DNA from: Ignavibacteriota bacterium
Lineage (GTDB): Bacteria > Bacteroidota > Ignavibacteria > UBA10030 > SZUA-254
DNA length: 64,000 nt
Assembly: GCA_016212665.1 (NCBI GenBank)
Contig: JACREZ010000032.1
Location: 129,566-193,565, forward strand
Reading direction: 5' to 3'
Both the position numbers and the translations under genes were made by a program. A model generated the notes under the pieces. That model was not told the origin of the DNA, did not search any database, and saw nothing but the letters and a program-made list of their open reading frames with translations. Shown here piece by piece: positions 15,871 through 26,150 of the stretch. Every line of letters begins with the position of its first letter. The first letter of the stretch is position 1.

Positions 15871-18018
15871 ATGATGAACAAACGAATCTTCTTTTTCTTT
15901 CTTCTCCTTTTTTCAATCACTCCCTCCTTCTCCAAAGACGAGGGAATGTGGATGCCAAATCAATTAGCAAAATTGCCTTGGAGTGAAATGAAGCAACGCG
16001 GGCTTGAACTTTCACTCGAACAAATTTACAGCGAAACCACCCCCAGCATGAAAGACGGCATCGTGTTGTTGAATGACGGCACCGGCTCATTCGTCTCATC
16101 GAACGGATTGATTCTGACAAACTATCACGTTACACTTGCCGCGCTTCAATCGGTGAGCAATGCAAAACAGGACTTCATCAAGAATGGTTACACAGCGCGC
16201 AAAATGGAAGAAGAAATTCCCGTCCCTTCCTACACTGCGAAAATTCTTCTCAGCATGAAAGAAGTAACCGAGCAAGTTCTTTCTGTTGTGAATGAAACGA
16301 TGACGTACGAGCAACGGGCTAACGCCATCAAATCAAAGTCGGCGGAGATTGAAGAGTCAGCAAAAGGAACGAGCGACTATGAATGTCATGTCGTCTCCAC
16401 ATTCTTCGGGTTGAAATATTATCTTTATACATACGAAGTACTTCGGGATATTCGCGTAGTAGTTTCTCCTCCATCTTCCATCGGTGCATTTGGTGGTGAA
16501 GAAGACAATTGGATGTGGCCCCGACACACCGGCGATTTTGCTTTCATGCGAGCATACGTTTCACCGGACGGCAAAGCATCACAATACGCAATTACAAATG
16601 TCCCTTACAAACCGAAAACGTTTTTCCCGATTTCAACACAAGGCTATCAGGAGGGGACGTTTGCGATGGTGATGGGTTTTCCATCCTTGACTCTTCGTCA
16701 AATGGCATCCCCCGGAATTCAGGCGGCGAAAGATATTAACCTTCCCTACCTACTTGAACTGACGAATGAACAACTTGACATCCTTCATCGAGCCGCAGAA
16801 GAAAATCCTATTAATGCGATTAGTTATGCAGTGAAAATCCAAACGTTAGAAAATACTTCAAAATATATTGAAGGAACTCTGAAAGCAGTGAAGAAAGCGG
16901 ACGTGGTGAAATACCGTCAAAACGAGGAATTGGAGTTATGGGATTATATCTTTGCTGATTCAATATTGTCGGAGAAATACGGAACGGTCATGATTGACCT
17001 CGATACGGCTTATACACTCTATCGCTCGTTCAGCAAAAAGCAAATCGCAGTGACGCAATTTATCGGTATCATTCAGGCATTGAGAGTTGCCTCTGTCTTT
17101 AAGGACTACGCAAATTCGTTCGGTGAAAAAGAGCAACCGAATCCGACCTATAAAAATAATCTGACAAACTTTTTCAAATCAACCTTTAAAAACACCGACC
17201 TTGAAGTTGATAAAAAACTTTTTAAAATATTGTTGAAAGCCGCCGCTGAACTTCCCGACGACCAGCAGATTGAAGCAATAAAGAAAATATACGGTGAAAA
17301 GAAATTTAAGGAACGAGATTCTCTGATTGATAAATATGTTGATAATCTTTACAAGAACTCGCAGGTTGCGAATGCTGAGAAGTGCGAAAAGTTTATCGAA
17401 CAGACTTCGAAGAAAATATTGGCTGACAATTTTGTAAAGTTTGCCATCGCGCTTGATAAAGAAACGAAAGCCGTTCAGGAAGAACTCAATACATTAGATG
17501 CAAGAATTTCTACACTCTTACGATTGTATGTTGAAGTGAAATTGAAGTGGAAGGGAACCGAACAGTACCCTGATGCGAACAGAACTCTGAGATTTAGTTA
17601 TGGGGGAGTGAAGTTATACACGCCTCGTAATTCTGTTTTGTACAACTATTATACAACGTTTGGCGGAATGATGGAAAAGGAAGATGTTGAAAACGATATC
17701 TTCAGTGTTCCGCCTCATCTTCATTCACTCTGGGTGAATAAAAATCTGTCGTACACCGAACCGGCGACGAACGATGTTCCGCTCGCGTTCATCACGAACA
17801 CCGACATCAGCGGAGGGAATTCCGGCAGTCCGATGCTGAACGGAAAAGGGGAACTCATCGGTGTTGCGTTTGATGGAAACTGGGAAGGGATGGCAGGCGA
17901 TTACTTGTATCAGGAGCAATATAACCGCACCATCAGTGTTGATGCAAGATTTATTCTTTTTTATTTGGATAAATATACCGGCGCACAAAATATTCTGAAC
18001 GAACTTACAATCAAATAA
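15871..18018 (+). CDS. S46-family dipeptidyl-peptidase (DPP7/DPP11 type)
   Basis: 715-residue exported serine peptidase that removes dipeptides from peptide N-termini in the periplasm. A signal peptide (IFFFFLLLFSITPSFS) is followed by a chymotrypsin-like fold split by a helical insertion. Catalytic His is His86 (LTNYHV), and the nucleophile is Ser651 in GGNSGSP. Eighteen residues after the serine, at the S1 specificity position, stands a glycine (FDGNWE), as in DPP7 for hydrophobic P1 residues, rather than the arginine of DPP11. Ten bases before the GAF-phosphatase gene. S46 peptidases mark protein-feeding Bacteroidota and relatives. Confidence 0.94.
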   Translation: MMNKRIFFFFLLLFSITPSFSKDEGMWMPNQLAKLPWSEMKQRGLELSLEQIYSETTPSMKDGIVLLNDGTGSFVSSNGLILTNYHVTLAALQSVSNAKQDFIKNGYTARKMEEEIPVPSYTAKILLSMKEVTEQVLSVVNETMTYEQRANAIKSKSAEIEESAKGTSDYECHVVSTFFGLKYYLYTYEVLRDIRVVVSPPSSIGAFGGEEDNWMWPRHTGDFAFMRAYVSPDGKASQYAITNVPYKPKTFFPISTQGYQEGTFAMVMGFPSLTLRQMASPGIQAAKDINLPYLLELTNEQLDILHRAAEENPINAISYAVKIQTLENTSKYIEGTLKAVKKADVVKYRQNEELELWDYIFADSILSEKYGTVMIDLDTAYTLYRSFSKKQIAVTQFIGIIQALRVASVFKDYANSFGEKEQPNPTYKNNLTNFFKSTFKNTDLEVDKKLFKILLKAAAELPDDQQIEAIKKIYGEKKFKERDSLIDKYVDNLYKNSQVANAEKCEKFIEQTSKKILADNFVKFAIALDKETKAVQEELNTLDARISTLLRLYVEVKLKWKGTEQYPDANRTLRFSYGGVKLYTPRNSVLYNYYTTFGGMMEKEDVENDIFSVPPHLHSLWVNKNLSYTEPATNDVPLAFITNTDISGGNSGSPMLNGKGELIGVAFDGNWEGMAGDYLYQEQYNRTISVDARFILFYLDKYTGAQNILNELTIK

Positions 18019-18027
18019 TCTAACCGT

Positions 18028-19293
18028 ATGTCAGAAGCAACCTCAAAGCAAACCGAAATTATCAAACGACTAAACGCACTCGTCGAGGCGAGTAATCTTC
18101 TCAACTCATCGTTGAATTTGAAAAAAGTCCTTACCATTCTTCTTGATCTTGCGACAAAAAATCTTCATGCAGAACGTGGCACAATTTACCTCATTGACAA
18201 AGAACGGAATGAAATCTGGTCTCAGGTTGCAAAGGGAAATGAACTGAAGGAGTTTCGTCTCCCCATCGGACAGGGAATTGCAGGAAGCGTTGCAAAAACC
18301 GGGAAGACGGTGAACCTGAAAGATGCATATCAGGATAAACGTTTCGATAAAGAATTCGATAAACGCTCCGGCTTCAAAACAAAGACAATGCTTTGCACAC
18401 CGATGAAAGATAAAAAAGGAACCATCGTCGGTGTGTTTCAAATCTTAAATAAAAACAGAGGATACTTCACGCCGGATGACCAGAGTTTTCTTTCCTCATT
18501 ATCAATTCCTGCAACATTAGCAATTGAGAATGCGCGATTACATGAGGCAGAGATTCAAATTCAACGGATGGAACGTGAATTAGAAGTAGCGGCGCAAATT
18601 CAACAACAAATTCTTCCCAAGTCATTACCAAAGATTGAAGGATTGCAACTCGGTTCGTTATCAATTCCTTGCCACGCAGTCGGAGGCGATTTCTTCGACG
18701 TGATGAAACTTGACGACCATAGAATTGCGCTTGTGATTGCAGATGTTTCCGGCAAAGGAATACCGGCGGCGCTCCTCGTCTCAACGTTACATGCCTCGTT
18801 GCATGCGTATCGTGAACTTAACTTTTCTTCCGTTGATTTGACAACGAAACTCAATCAATTCATTTATGAAAATTCTACGGCAGAAAAATTCATTACATTT
18901 GCCATCTGCATTTTTGATTCAAGGACTTCAACCATCCATTCAGTCAATGCGGGACATTGCTTCCCGCTCATCATTCGCGCTGATGGTTCGATGATTGAGT
19001 TGAAGAAAAATGGCTTTGGACTTGGCATGTTGCCCGGTTCAAAGTATGAAGAAGAAACCGTGAAACTTGGCGCGGGCGATATGATTGTTCTGTACACCGA
19101 TGGAATTTCAGAAAGCATGAATGATAAGCGGGAACTGTACGGAAATCTCCGGCTTAGTAAAACGCTGAATCGCTATCGTGGTTTTATGGTTGAAGAAATT
19201 CTTGATGAAATTGTCAAGGATACAAAGAAATTTTCGGGCAATTCCGCTCAGGATGATGATTTAACGCTTGTCCTGCTCAAAGTAGGGAGTTAA
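18028..19293 (+). CDS. GAF-domain PP2C/SpoIIE serine phosphatase (RsbU-like)
   Basis: 421 residues. An N-terminal GAF sensor domain (about 20-165; ERGTIYLIDKE, LPIGQGIAGSVAKTGK, FQILNKN) is linked by a coiled segment (MERELEVAAQIQQQILPK) to a SpoIIE-type PP2C phosphatase (about 200-421) with metal-binding AVGGDFFDV, IADVSGKGIPAALL, YTDGISESMN and DDLTLVLLK. Such enzymes dephosphorylate STAS anti-anti-sigma proteins in partner switching. A STAS gene lies at 52.6 kb, not adjacent. It directly follows the S46 peptidase. Confidence 0.94.
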   Translation: MSEATSKQTEIIKRLNALVEASNLLNSSLNLKKVLTILLDLATKNLHAERGTIYLIDKERNEIWSQVAKGNELKEFRLPIGQGIAGSVAKTGKTVNLKDAYQDKRFDKEFDKRSGFKTKTMLCTPMKDKKGTIVGVFQILNKNRGYFTPDDQSFLSSLSIPATLAIENARLHEAEIQIQRMERELEVAAQIQQQILPKSLPKIEGLQLGSLSIPCHAVGGDFFDVMKLDDHRIALVIADVSGKGIPAALLVSTLHASLHAYRELNFSSVDLTTKLNQFIYENSTAEKFITFAICIFDSRTSTIHSVNAGHCFPLIIRADGSMIELKKNGFGLGMLPGSKYEEETVKLGAGDMIVLYTDGISESMNDKRELYGNLRLSKTLNRYRGFMVEEILDEIVKDTKKFSGNSAQDDDLTLVLLKVGS

Positions 19294-19487
19294 TCCGACC
19301 TCCTTCTTTTTGTTCAATTTTCGGGCAATGAAAATAATTGTCGGAAAATCGAATTTCTTCCTTGCCATTCCTCTGGGGAATTTGTAACTTCTATGTGTCC
19401 ACCACCATCAACACCTATCATCGTTGATGGCAATCCGCACGCAAAGTTTCTTTCACATATTTTTTCAACAATTTAGGGAACACCGCT

Positions 19488-22400
19488 ATGAAACATTTTT
19501 GTACGTTTTCATTTTTCCCGCGCAGAACAAGCACCTTTTCTTCTCTGTTGCTTTTTGTTGTGATGCTTTCATTTCTTTGTTTAACACTCTCTTCAGCATC
19601 TCAAGCAGGAAAACTTACATCTGACAAATCGAAGGAACGAATCCTTCGAGCACTCTCTGCCAACGAGCAGTTGAACGATTACAATCTCCGGATTCAGCAA
19701 TCAACGAAACTGAATAAAATCGGAGCGAATACATTTGCATTAAAACCGGAAGTGCAAATCAAACTGAACGAGTCAATGCAAACCACTTCCACCGTTTTCT
19801 TCTACGACAACATGGAGAACGGAACCAATGGTTGGACGACACAAATTTTGTTCGAAGCGTTTGATGATATCTGGCATCAGACTACTTCGAATGCAAGCTC
19901 AGCGACGCACAGTTGGTGGGCTGGTGTAGAAGGACAAGGAAACTATAACACGGGCAACCGTATTAATGTCGGACTTGTCTCTCCTTCCATTGACCTCTCT
20001 TTTGCTGTTGCTCCAATCTCTCTCCTTTTTGCAGAATCGTTTGCGACCGAACAAGGTTGGGATTTCTGCATGGTTGAGATTTCCATTGATGACGGCTCAT
20101 CATGGTTGCCGCTTCGTGGAATCTATGGTCACGCGCCGAACGGGAACAGCAACGGTTGGAACATTTCCAATATCAGTTTGGATGCATTCGCCGGTGCGTT
20201 TGTAAAACTTCGTTTCCATTTCGACACCGGAGACCAATTGTTCAATGGGTTCCCCGGTTGGTTTGTGGACGATGTGATTATCTATGACCAGGCTGGAACA
20301 ATCAGCGGCAAGAAATTTTTTGATTTCAACAGCAACGGGCAAAAAGATACCGATGAACGTGGGCTACGTGATTGGCTCATCACCGCTTCTGGTCCCGTTA
20401 CCTTAACAACCAGAACAAACACGTGGGGCAATTATGATTTGTTACTCCCGCTCGGTTCTTATACGGTTTCAGAGGTTCAACAAGCAGGATGGACACAAAC
20501 AATGCCTGCCGGAAATTATTCTGTTGAACTAACAACCGCCGACACAACCGTCACTGGTCTGAATTTCGGAAATGATAAAAACGGCATCTTCATTACCGGA
20601 ATGAAGTTCGATGACATCAATAAAAACGGAGTAAAGGATGAAGGCGATACCGCTCTCGCAAACTGGAGAATTAATCTCTACAACTCAAATGGAACACGAA
20701 TTGATTTTGACAGAACTGATTCGCTCGGCATGTATACGTTGTTTGTGTTTGAACCCGGACAATACATCGTTGAAGAGACCGAGAAATACGGTTGGGTTGC
20801 ATCGCTTCCTGATTCAGGTCGTTACAGAATTACCGTTCCGAATCTGAACTCGAATTTCACCAATCTCAATTTCGGAAATTATTACAACAACGAATCGAAC
20901 GCTATTGTCGGACAGAAATTCCACGACGTAAACATGAACGGAATGAAAGATGAACACGAGCCGGGACTTGCCGGTTGGACGATTCATCTTACCGCGCAAG
21001 GAGTTGGAAACAAATATCGAGTAACCGATGACAGCGGATATTATTCATTCCTGAGTCTGCCAAAAATCAGAACGTATCGTGTTCGCGAAATTCATCAGGC
21101 GGGATGGTGTCAATTCGTTCCCGATTCTGTGTATGAATTGCAAGCAGGTGCGGGCGAGTTCTATGACAGCGTTGATTTCGGAAATTACGAAGTGACAACC
21201 GGTTCCATCAGCGGAATGAAATTCTTTGATAGAAACGGAAACGCACAGAAGGATTCCGGCGAAGTTGGTTTATCAGGATTCTCACTTAATCTTACAGGAA
21301 TTGCTAACGACGCAACAGTGAATATGACTACCACAACCGATGGAGATGGTAATTATTCATTCACAGGGTTATGGTCAGGAACATACACTGTTAGTGAAGT
21401 CAACCGACAAGGTTGGGTGCAAACGTATCCGACAAACTTCGGTTCCTACTTCGTCACGCTTGATTGTGAAGAAAATGTAACCGGCTACGATTTCGGCAAT
21501 CTTGATAGTTTGTATCTTGGTTCATATCGTTCATTCAAAGCAGAAAGTTTGGCGCTGTCGCACGACCTCAAAGGAAAACATTTGCCTGTTGAAGCAAAGC
21601 CAACGCATGATGATTTTTGCGCCACCTTCCTGAACACGGAAACTGATACAGTTACAAAACTTTCAATATTCTGGAAAACAGAAATTGTTTTGGCAACAAT
21701 TGTTTCTTCAAAAACCGCGACAAATGATTACATCAACGGAAAACCTAATTCTCTCATTTTAACATTTACTGAACCACTTCAAACGGGCGACAGTGTAACT
21801 GTGTGCGGTAAAACCAGGAAGCCAAAACTTCAGGGGATGAACAAATGGTGGTGGCACTTCTCGAATGGAAAGTTAAGCACGAAAAAGAAAGTCGCGCCAA
21901 TCACCAACACGTTACGCTTGCCTATGCCAAACGCTATGAATGCTATTCAGGTTGTTGGTAAGGGATTACGAGTTGGATTAGGCGGCGCACATTCGGTTGT
22001 ACATTCTACGTTTAAGGATGTCATTAAATCGTTAATTGAAATCCGGGCGAAGACTGAACGACAGCACATCGGCGCACCAAGTTGCCTCAACAGATTTACT
22101 AACGGTCGTTTGATGAAGAAAGAGAAAAAATATCTTACTCCGACTGAAGGACAAAACAGATTGTTTGCAAAAGCCGTAGCGTTGAAGGTGAACATCCTCT
22201 CAAGTCAGGCAGGCGTAACACCATCCGGATTTGGCAGTTTGATGTATGATGACGGAACAGGTGCGGCAAATCCGTTCAACAATCTCACGCTCTATCAAAT
22301 CGCCGCGAAGATTGATAGTTTCATGACGCAAGATACGTGCGACATGCTTCCCTCTCTTGGCGCACTGACAGCCGGAGATTTGGACGACATGCTTGGATTG

Positions 22401-22856
22401 ATTAACGCCTCATTCTCCGGACCGATTGATACACTCCGGTTCGGCGGCGGCGTCCGGTTCGCTCCAGTCCGTTCGTTAACTGATGTTCCGTATCTGCGCT
22501 ACGATACATCAACAACAGCGCGGCAAGAATGGATTGAGATGTCATCGTATGAAGAAGTGCCGGAAGAGTTCACAGTGTATCAGAACTATCCGAATCCATT
22601 TAACCCGACGACAAATTTCGAATTCCGGATTGCTGATTTCGGATTAGTGACATTACAAATTTACAATTTGTTAGGACAGCAAGTCTCAACTGTGTTAGAA
22701 AGAGAAGCATTAGAAGCAGGTGACTATGAATATGAATTCAATGCAACAAATCTCCCGAGCGGGATTTACTTCTATCGCATCAATGTTGAAAGTGTTGATG
22801 ATGACGGTGTTGTTCAGACATATTCTAATGTGAAGCGGATGGTGTTGTTGAAATAA
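19488..22856 (+). CDS. Large secreted protein with four SdrD_B-like repeats and a T9SS sorting domain
   Basis: 1122 residues. A long signal region (1-43) leads to a jelly-roll-like domain (about 100-265) ending GWFVDDVIIYD. Four Cna_B/SdrD_B-type domains follow, each opening with a calcium-loop motif: SGKKFFDFNSNGQKDTDERG (about 272), TGMKFDDINKNGVKDEGD (369), VGQKFHDVNMNGMKDEHEPG (474) and SGMKFFDRNGNAQKDSGE (572). An unassigned region (690-1020) precedes the C-terminal sorting domain with YPNPFNPTTNFEFRIADFG and LPSGIYFYR. Such proteins cross the outer membrane by the type IX system and stay on the surface or are released. Closed by a strong terminator. Confidence 0.93.
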   Translation: MKHFCTFSFFPRRTSTFSSLLLFVVMLSFLCLTLSSASQAGKLTSDKSKERILRALSANEQLNDYNLRIQQSTKLNKIGANTFALKPEVQIKLNESMQTTSTVFFYDNMENGTNGWTTQILFEAFDDIWHQTTSNASSATHSWWAGVEGQGNYNTGNRINVGLVSPSIDLSFAVAPISLLFAESFATEQGWDFCMVEISIDDGSSWLPLRGIYGHAPNGNSNGWNISNISLDAFAGAFVKLRFHFDTGDQLFNGFPGWFVDDVIIYDQAGTISGKKFFDFNSNGQKDTDERGLRDWLITASGPVTLTTRTNTWGNYDLLLPLGSYTVSEVQQAGWTQTMPAGNYSVELTTADTTVTGLNFGNDKNGIFITGMKFDDINKNGVKDEGDTALANWRINLYNSNGTRIDFDRTDSLGMYTLFVFEPGQYIVEETEKYGWVASLPDSGRYRITVPNLNSNFTNLNFGNYYNNESNAIVGQKFHDVNMNGMKDEHEPGLAGWTIHLTAQGVGNKYRVTDDSGYYSFLSLPKIRTYRVREIHQAGWCQFVPDSVYELQAGAGEFYDSVDFGNYEVTTGSISGMKFFDRNGNAQKDSGEVGLSGFSLNLTGIANDATVNMTTTTDGDGNYSFTGLWSGTYTVSEVNRQGWVQTYPTNFGSYFVTLDCEENVTGYDFGNLDSLYLGSYRSFKAESLALSHDLKGKHLPVEAKPTHDDFCATFLNTETDTVTKLSIFWKTEIVLATIVSSKTATNDYINGKPNSLILTFTEPLQTGDSVTVCGKTRKPKLQGMNKWWWHFSNGKLSTKKKVAPITNTLRLPMPNAMNAIQVVGKGLRVGLGGAHSVVHSTFKDVIKSLIEIRAKTERQHIGAPSCLNRFTNGRLMKKEKKYLTPTEGQNRLFAKAVALKVNILSSQAGVTPSGFGSLMYDDGTGAANPFNNLTLYQIAAKIDSFMTQDTCDMLPSLGALTAGDLDDMLGLINASFSGPIDTLRFGGGVRFAPVRSLTDVPYLRYDTSTTARQEWIEMSSYEEVPEEFTVYQNYPNPFNPTTNFEFRIADFGLVTLQIYNLLGQQVSTVLEREALEAGDYEYEFNATNLPSGIYFYRINVESVDDDGVVQTYSNVKRMVLLK

Positions 22857-22880
22857 TTTAATCTCATAATGAACAATTTA

Positions 22881-22911
22881 AGGCGCATTCACTTGGATGC
22901 GCCTTTTTTTT
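22881..22911 (+). terminator. Rho-independent terminator
   Basis: AGGCGCAT, loop TCACTTGG, ATGCGCCT followed by seven or more T. Perfect 8-bp stem 24 bp after the stop of the SdrD_B-repeat gene. Confidence 0.93.
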
Positions 22912-23016
22912 ATTAAAATAACACATCACTTTTGATTTTGTTTTCCTTATTAAGTTTCGTATGATAGACAAAATTAAGCAATAAATATCTATTAATTGTT
23001 GGTGGAACGGAGTAGG

Positions 23017-25743
23017 ATGAAATTAAGATTTCAAGCATTTTATTCAAGGCAATGTTTATCTACTATTATTGTGTTCTTCTTTAATTATTCTGTGGTCATG
23101 GGACAATGCTTCACATATGTTGAAGCGCCAAACAGTGAACGATTGTTTAGTGTTTCTTTTGCTGATTCACTACATGGGATAATAGTTGGAGGTGCTGGTT
23201 TAACGACAATACTCTACACAAAGAACGGAGGTTTATCATGGAACAAAGGAAGTTTCCGTGATATAAATAACCATGCTTTCTTTGCTGTCAAAATGCTTGA
23301 TACAAACACCGCAATTGCGACAGGACATAGTGGTATTATTGCAAAGACCACGGATGGAGGTATTACATGGACAAAAAAACAAGATATAATATACATCAAC
23401 TATGGATTTAATAGTCTTTCTTTCGTTGATTCACAGAACGGAATTACTGCCGGTGCTGGAACTTTTATAAAAACAACTGATGCAGGCGAACACTGGGAAC
23501 AAGTATCCTCGGTACCCAAAAATATCTTTGATGTAGTTTGTCTTGATTCTTCCACTGTTGTTGCCGCAAGTGATCAAGGAATTATTTTATCAACAGACAA
23601 AGGCAGTTCTTGGCAGGATATACCCTCATCAGGCGGATATATAACAAGCCTATCATTCATTGACCGTTATAATGGGTGGGCAGGAGGACCAGGTGTTATC
23701 TTAAAAACAACCGATGGGGGCATAACTTGGAATTGGATTTCTTCGTTCAATCAGTCATACATTATTAGTATTTCTTTCTTTGATCAGTTCCATGGTATTG
23801 CTACAGATTATTTTTCATCAATACAAATCACATCTAATGGTGGAATTTCTTGGACAGATTTTGAACTTCAGCAATTTCATCTTTATGACGTATGTTATAT
23901 CACTAGTGAAAAGGTTTTGGGTGTTGGTGTCCTTAGCTCGAACGGTTTTGCTGGAGGTATAATTAGTGTTGATCCTTTCAATATCTGTTTAAAAAGTACT
24001 ATCGTTCCTTTTTATCCACCAGAAAACGCGCAATCAATTACTCTCCTTCAAGACCCAATTATTCCATATTCTGTACAGTTCGATTGGAAATACTCTCGTC
24101 ATCCGAACGTTCATAGTATTGGTTCAAGATTTCAGATATCAATAGATTCAACTTTTCTCTACTCGACAATATTGGACACAAGCATAGACTTTAATGGAAG
24201 CCCTTACAATAAATCATTAGCTGTCTCAAAACTTGACAAACGTTCGTCATATTTTTGGCGCATGTCATTCATCTCTGATGATGACTCTGTGTTGGAATGG
24301 TTCGGACCTTGGAAATTTTCAACAGCAGGGGGGGATATTAAAGGAAGAGTTTATAAAGACTTAAACAAAAACAGTAGTTACAACTCAGGAGAACCTGGGG
24401 TATTTAAACGACTTATCAAACTTAATGGAAAAACACAAGGTACAATTTATACTGACTCACTTGGAGTATTTTCTTTTATTGGCTTAGATTCTGGTATCTA
24501 CAAGATTATCTATAAACCAACTTCCCCTTGGAAAAGTACCGCGCCGTCCGATACCTATTCTGTATTTCTCCCCTTGAACGATTCTATAATTGACATTAAC
24601 TTTGGGCAATACATGTCAATATGGAACAAAGCATCGGGGATTGTTTACCACGACGCAAACGAGAATGGCAACCAGGATTCCGCAGAACCTGGTTTGAATA
24701 ATTGGACTGTGCGATTGAAAAGAAATTCTTCAGAATCTTTTGTTACTACTGATACCTTAGGAACTTACCTGTTCGATTATCTTGAAATAGAGAGTTGTAG
24801 TTTGTTTCTTATTCCTCAATCGCGCTGGGAGAAAATTACGCCTCGCTTAGTTGATGCCTATACCATTCAATTCAACAGTTTTGACCGACACATCTCAACG
24901 TTACATTTCGGTGTTCATCCGATTCCTCAACGCGTAAAATTGGCGTTTACGTTTCACGATACCAGTTACAACCGTATTCAAACAATTCAGTTTGGTGTTC
25001 GACCGAATGCAACATTCGGGCTATGGAATGCAGACATCAACGCGACACGAGCAGATTTTTCCGAGGGAGAAGATGAAATACCACCTCCTATTCCCGATGC
25101 ATTTGATGTTCGCTTCGTGAGTCCACGCGGCACGCGCTTACAATTCGGTAACGGTTCATGGGTTGATATGCGTCCCTACTTTTCTTCTGCACAACAGGAT
25201 ACATACAAAATAATTTTTCAAACCGGCTATTTAACAGGCGGAAGTTATCCTGTGACTTTTCGGTGGGATAAGAATCAAATTGATTCCGCCTATTCCGGTC
25301 AGGTATTTTTCCGGGACATGTACAATGTCGATTACGATTTGAAATCACTCGATAGTCTCGTTATCTCCGACAATACAATTCAACATCTCATGCTCTTTGC
25401 ATCATCGCCAATCTTACCGCCACTCTCAGTCTGGAGCGATGACGAGATACATCCTGCTGCGTTTCAACTCGAACAGAATTATCCGAACCCGTTCAACCCG
25501 ACGACAAATTTCGAATTTCGGATTGCCGGTTTCGGATTGGTGACATTAAAAATTTTCAACTTGTTAGGACAGCAAGTCTCAACTGTGTTAGACAGAGAAG
25601 CATTAGAAGCAGGCGATTATGAATATGAATTCAACGCAACCAATCTCCCGAGCGGGATTTATCTCTATCAACTCGCAGTCGAACCGAAAGATAAATCAGT
25701 TCCTCTCTTCATTCAGACGAAGAAAATGGTATATCTTAGATAA
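23017..25743 (+). CDS. Secreted Ycf48-like beta-propeller protein with SdrD_B repeats and a T9SS sorting domain
   Basis: 908 residues from ATG 23017 (GGAG just upstream; a TTG seven codons earlier is less likely). Signal peptide region 1-36. Residues about 37-300 hold BNR/photosystem-assembly-type blades (SFADSLHGIIVGGAGLTTIL, TKNGGLSWNKG, TTDGGITWTKK, TSNGGISWTDF). Two SdrD_B-type domains follow (GRVYKDLNKNSSYNSGEPG, about 440; GIVYHDANENGNQDSAEPG, about 538), then a segment with PPPIPDAFDVRFVSP and the sorting domain YPNPFNPTTNFEFRIAGFG. The last 60 codons are about 93 percent identical in DNA to those of the preceding gene. Probably cell-surface or released. Confidence 0.92.
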   Translation: MKLRFQAFYSRQCLSTIIVFFFNYSVVMGQCFTYVEAPNSERLFSVSFADSLHGIIVGGAGLTTILYTKNGGLSWNKGSFRDINNHAFFAVKMLDTNTAIATGHSGIIAKTTDGGITWTKKQDIIYINYGFNSLSFVDSQNGITAGAGTFIKTTDAGEHWEQVSSVPKNIFDVVCLDSSTVVAASDQGIILSTDKGSSWQDIPSSGGYITSLSFIDRYNGWAGGPGVILKTTDGGITWNWISSFNQSYIISISFFDQFHGIATDYFSSIQITSNGGISWTDFELQQFHLYDVCYITSEKVLGVGVLSSNGFAGGIISVDPFNICLKSTIVPFYPPENAQSITLLQDPIIPYSVQFDWKYSRHPNVHSIGSRFQISIDSTFLYSTILDTSIDFNGSPYNKSLAVSKLDKRSSYFWRMSFISDDDSVLEWFGPWKFSTAGGDIKGRVYKDLNKNSSYNSGEPGVFKRLIKLNGKTQGTIYTDSLGVFSFIGLDSGIYKIIYKPTSPWKSTAPSDTYSVFLPLNDSIIDINFGQYMSIWNKASGIVYHDANENGNQDSAEPGLNNWTVRLKRNSSESFVTTDTLGTYLFDYLEIESCSLFLIPQSRWEKITPRLVDAYTIQFNSFDRHISTLHFGVHPIPQRVKLAFTFHDTSYNRIQTIQFGVRPNATFGLWNADINATRADFSEGEDEIPPPIPDAFDVRFVSPRGTRLQFGNGSWVDMRPYFSSAQQDTYKIIFQTGYLTGGSYPVTFRWDKNQIDSAYSGQVFFRDMYNVDYDLKSLDSLVISDNTIQHLMLFASSPILPPLSVWSDDEIHPAAFQLEQNYPNPFNPTTNFEFRIAGFGLVTLKIFNLLGQQVSTVLDREALEAGDYEYEFNATNLPSGIYLYQLAVEPKDKSVPLFIQTKKMVYLR

Positions 25744-26150
25744 TTTTTTTTCACACGATATTTCAACCAAAGATTAATACACTCTTTCTGCGCTAATTCA
25801 GCATAGAATTTAATTTTTACATCCTGCCATGATTGTTTTTCTGTTGTATTTTAAGTAATTTATTACCGCTTTTTATTAACAGGCACTGTGCTCATTTCTG
25901 TTTGACAGGCGTGAAGTCAAGTTCAAAGCAAGTATTTTTTTATCGTTATTAAAGGTACATAGGGATTTATCGTGAACAGCATCGTACAACTGTTTCCGGG
26001 AACATGGTCTTCCCTTTTTCGGGGGAACATTGTTCCTTCAGAACTGTATTGCAGGGAGAAACTTCATGGAGGTTTCGGGGTATTGTTTTCTTATCAACAA
26101 CACAACTTACTCATTCCTGATACATCAAAGAAAGGATTTGTCAGTATCTC
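25744..26150. other. Gene-free region before the M1 peptidase
   Basis: 407 bp. A 61-codon frame with GTG start (25972-26157) has no family resemblance and overlaps the next start, so I do not call it. A GGAACATTGTTCC palindrome lies near 26024-26036. No clear promoter or terminator found. Confidence 0.5.
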
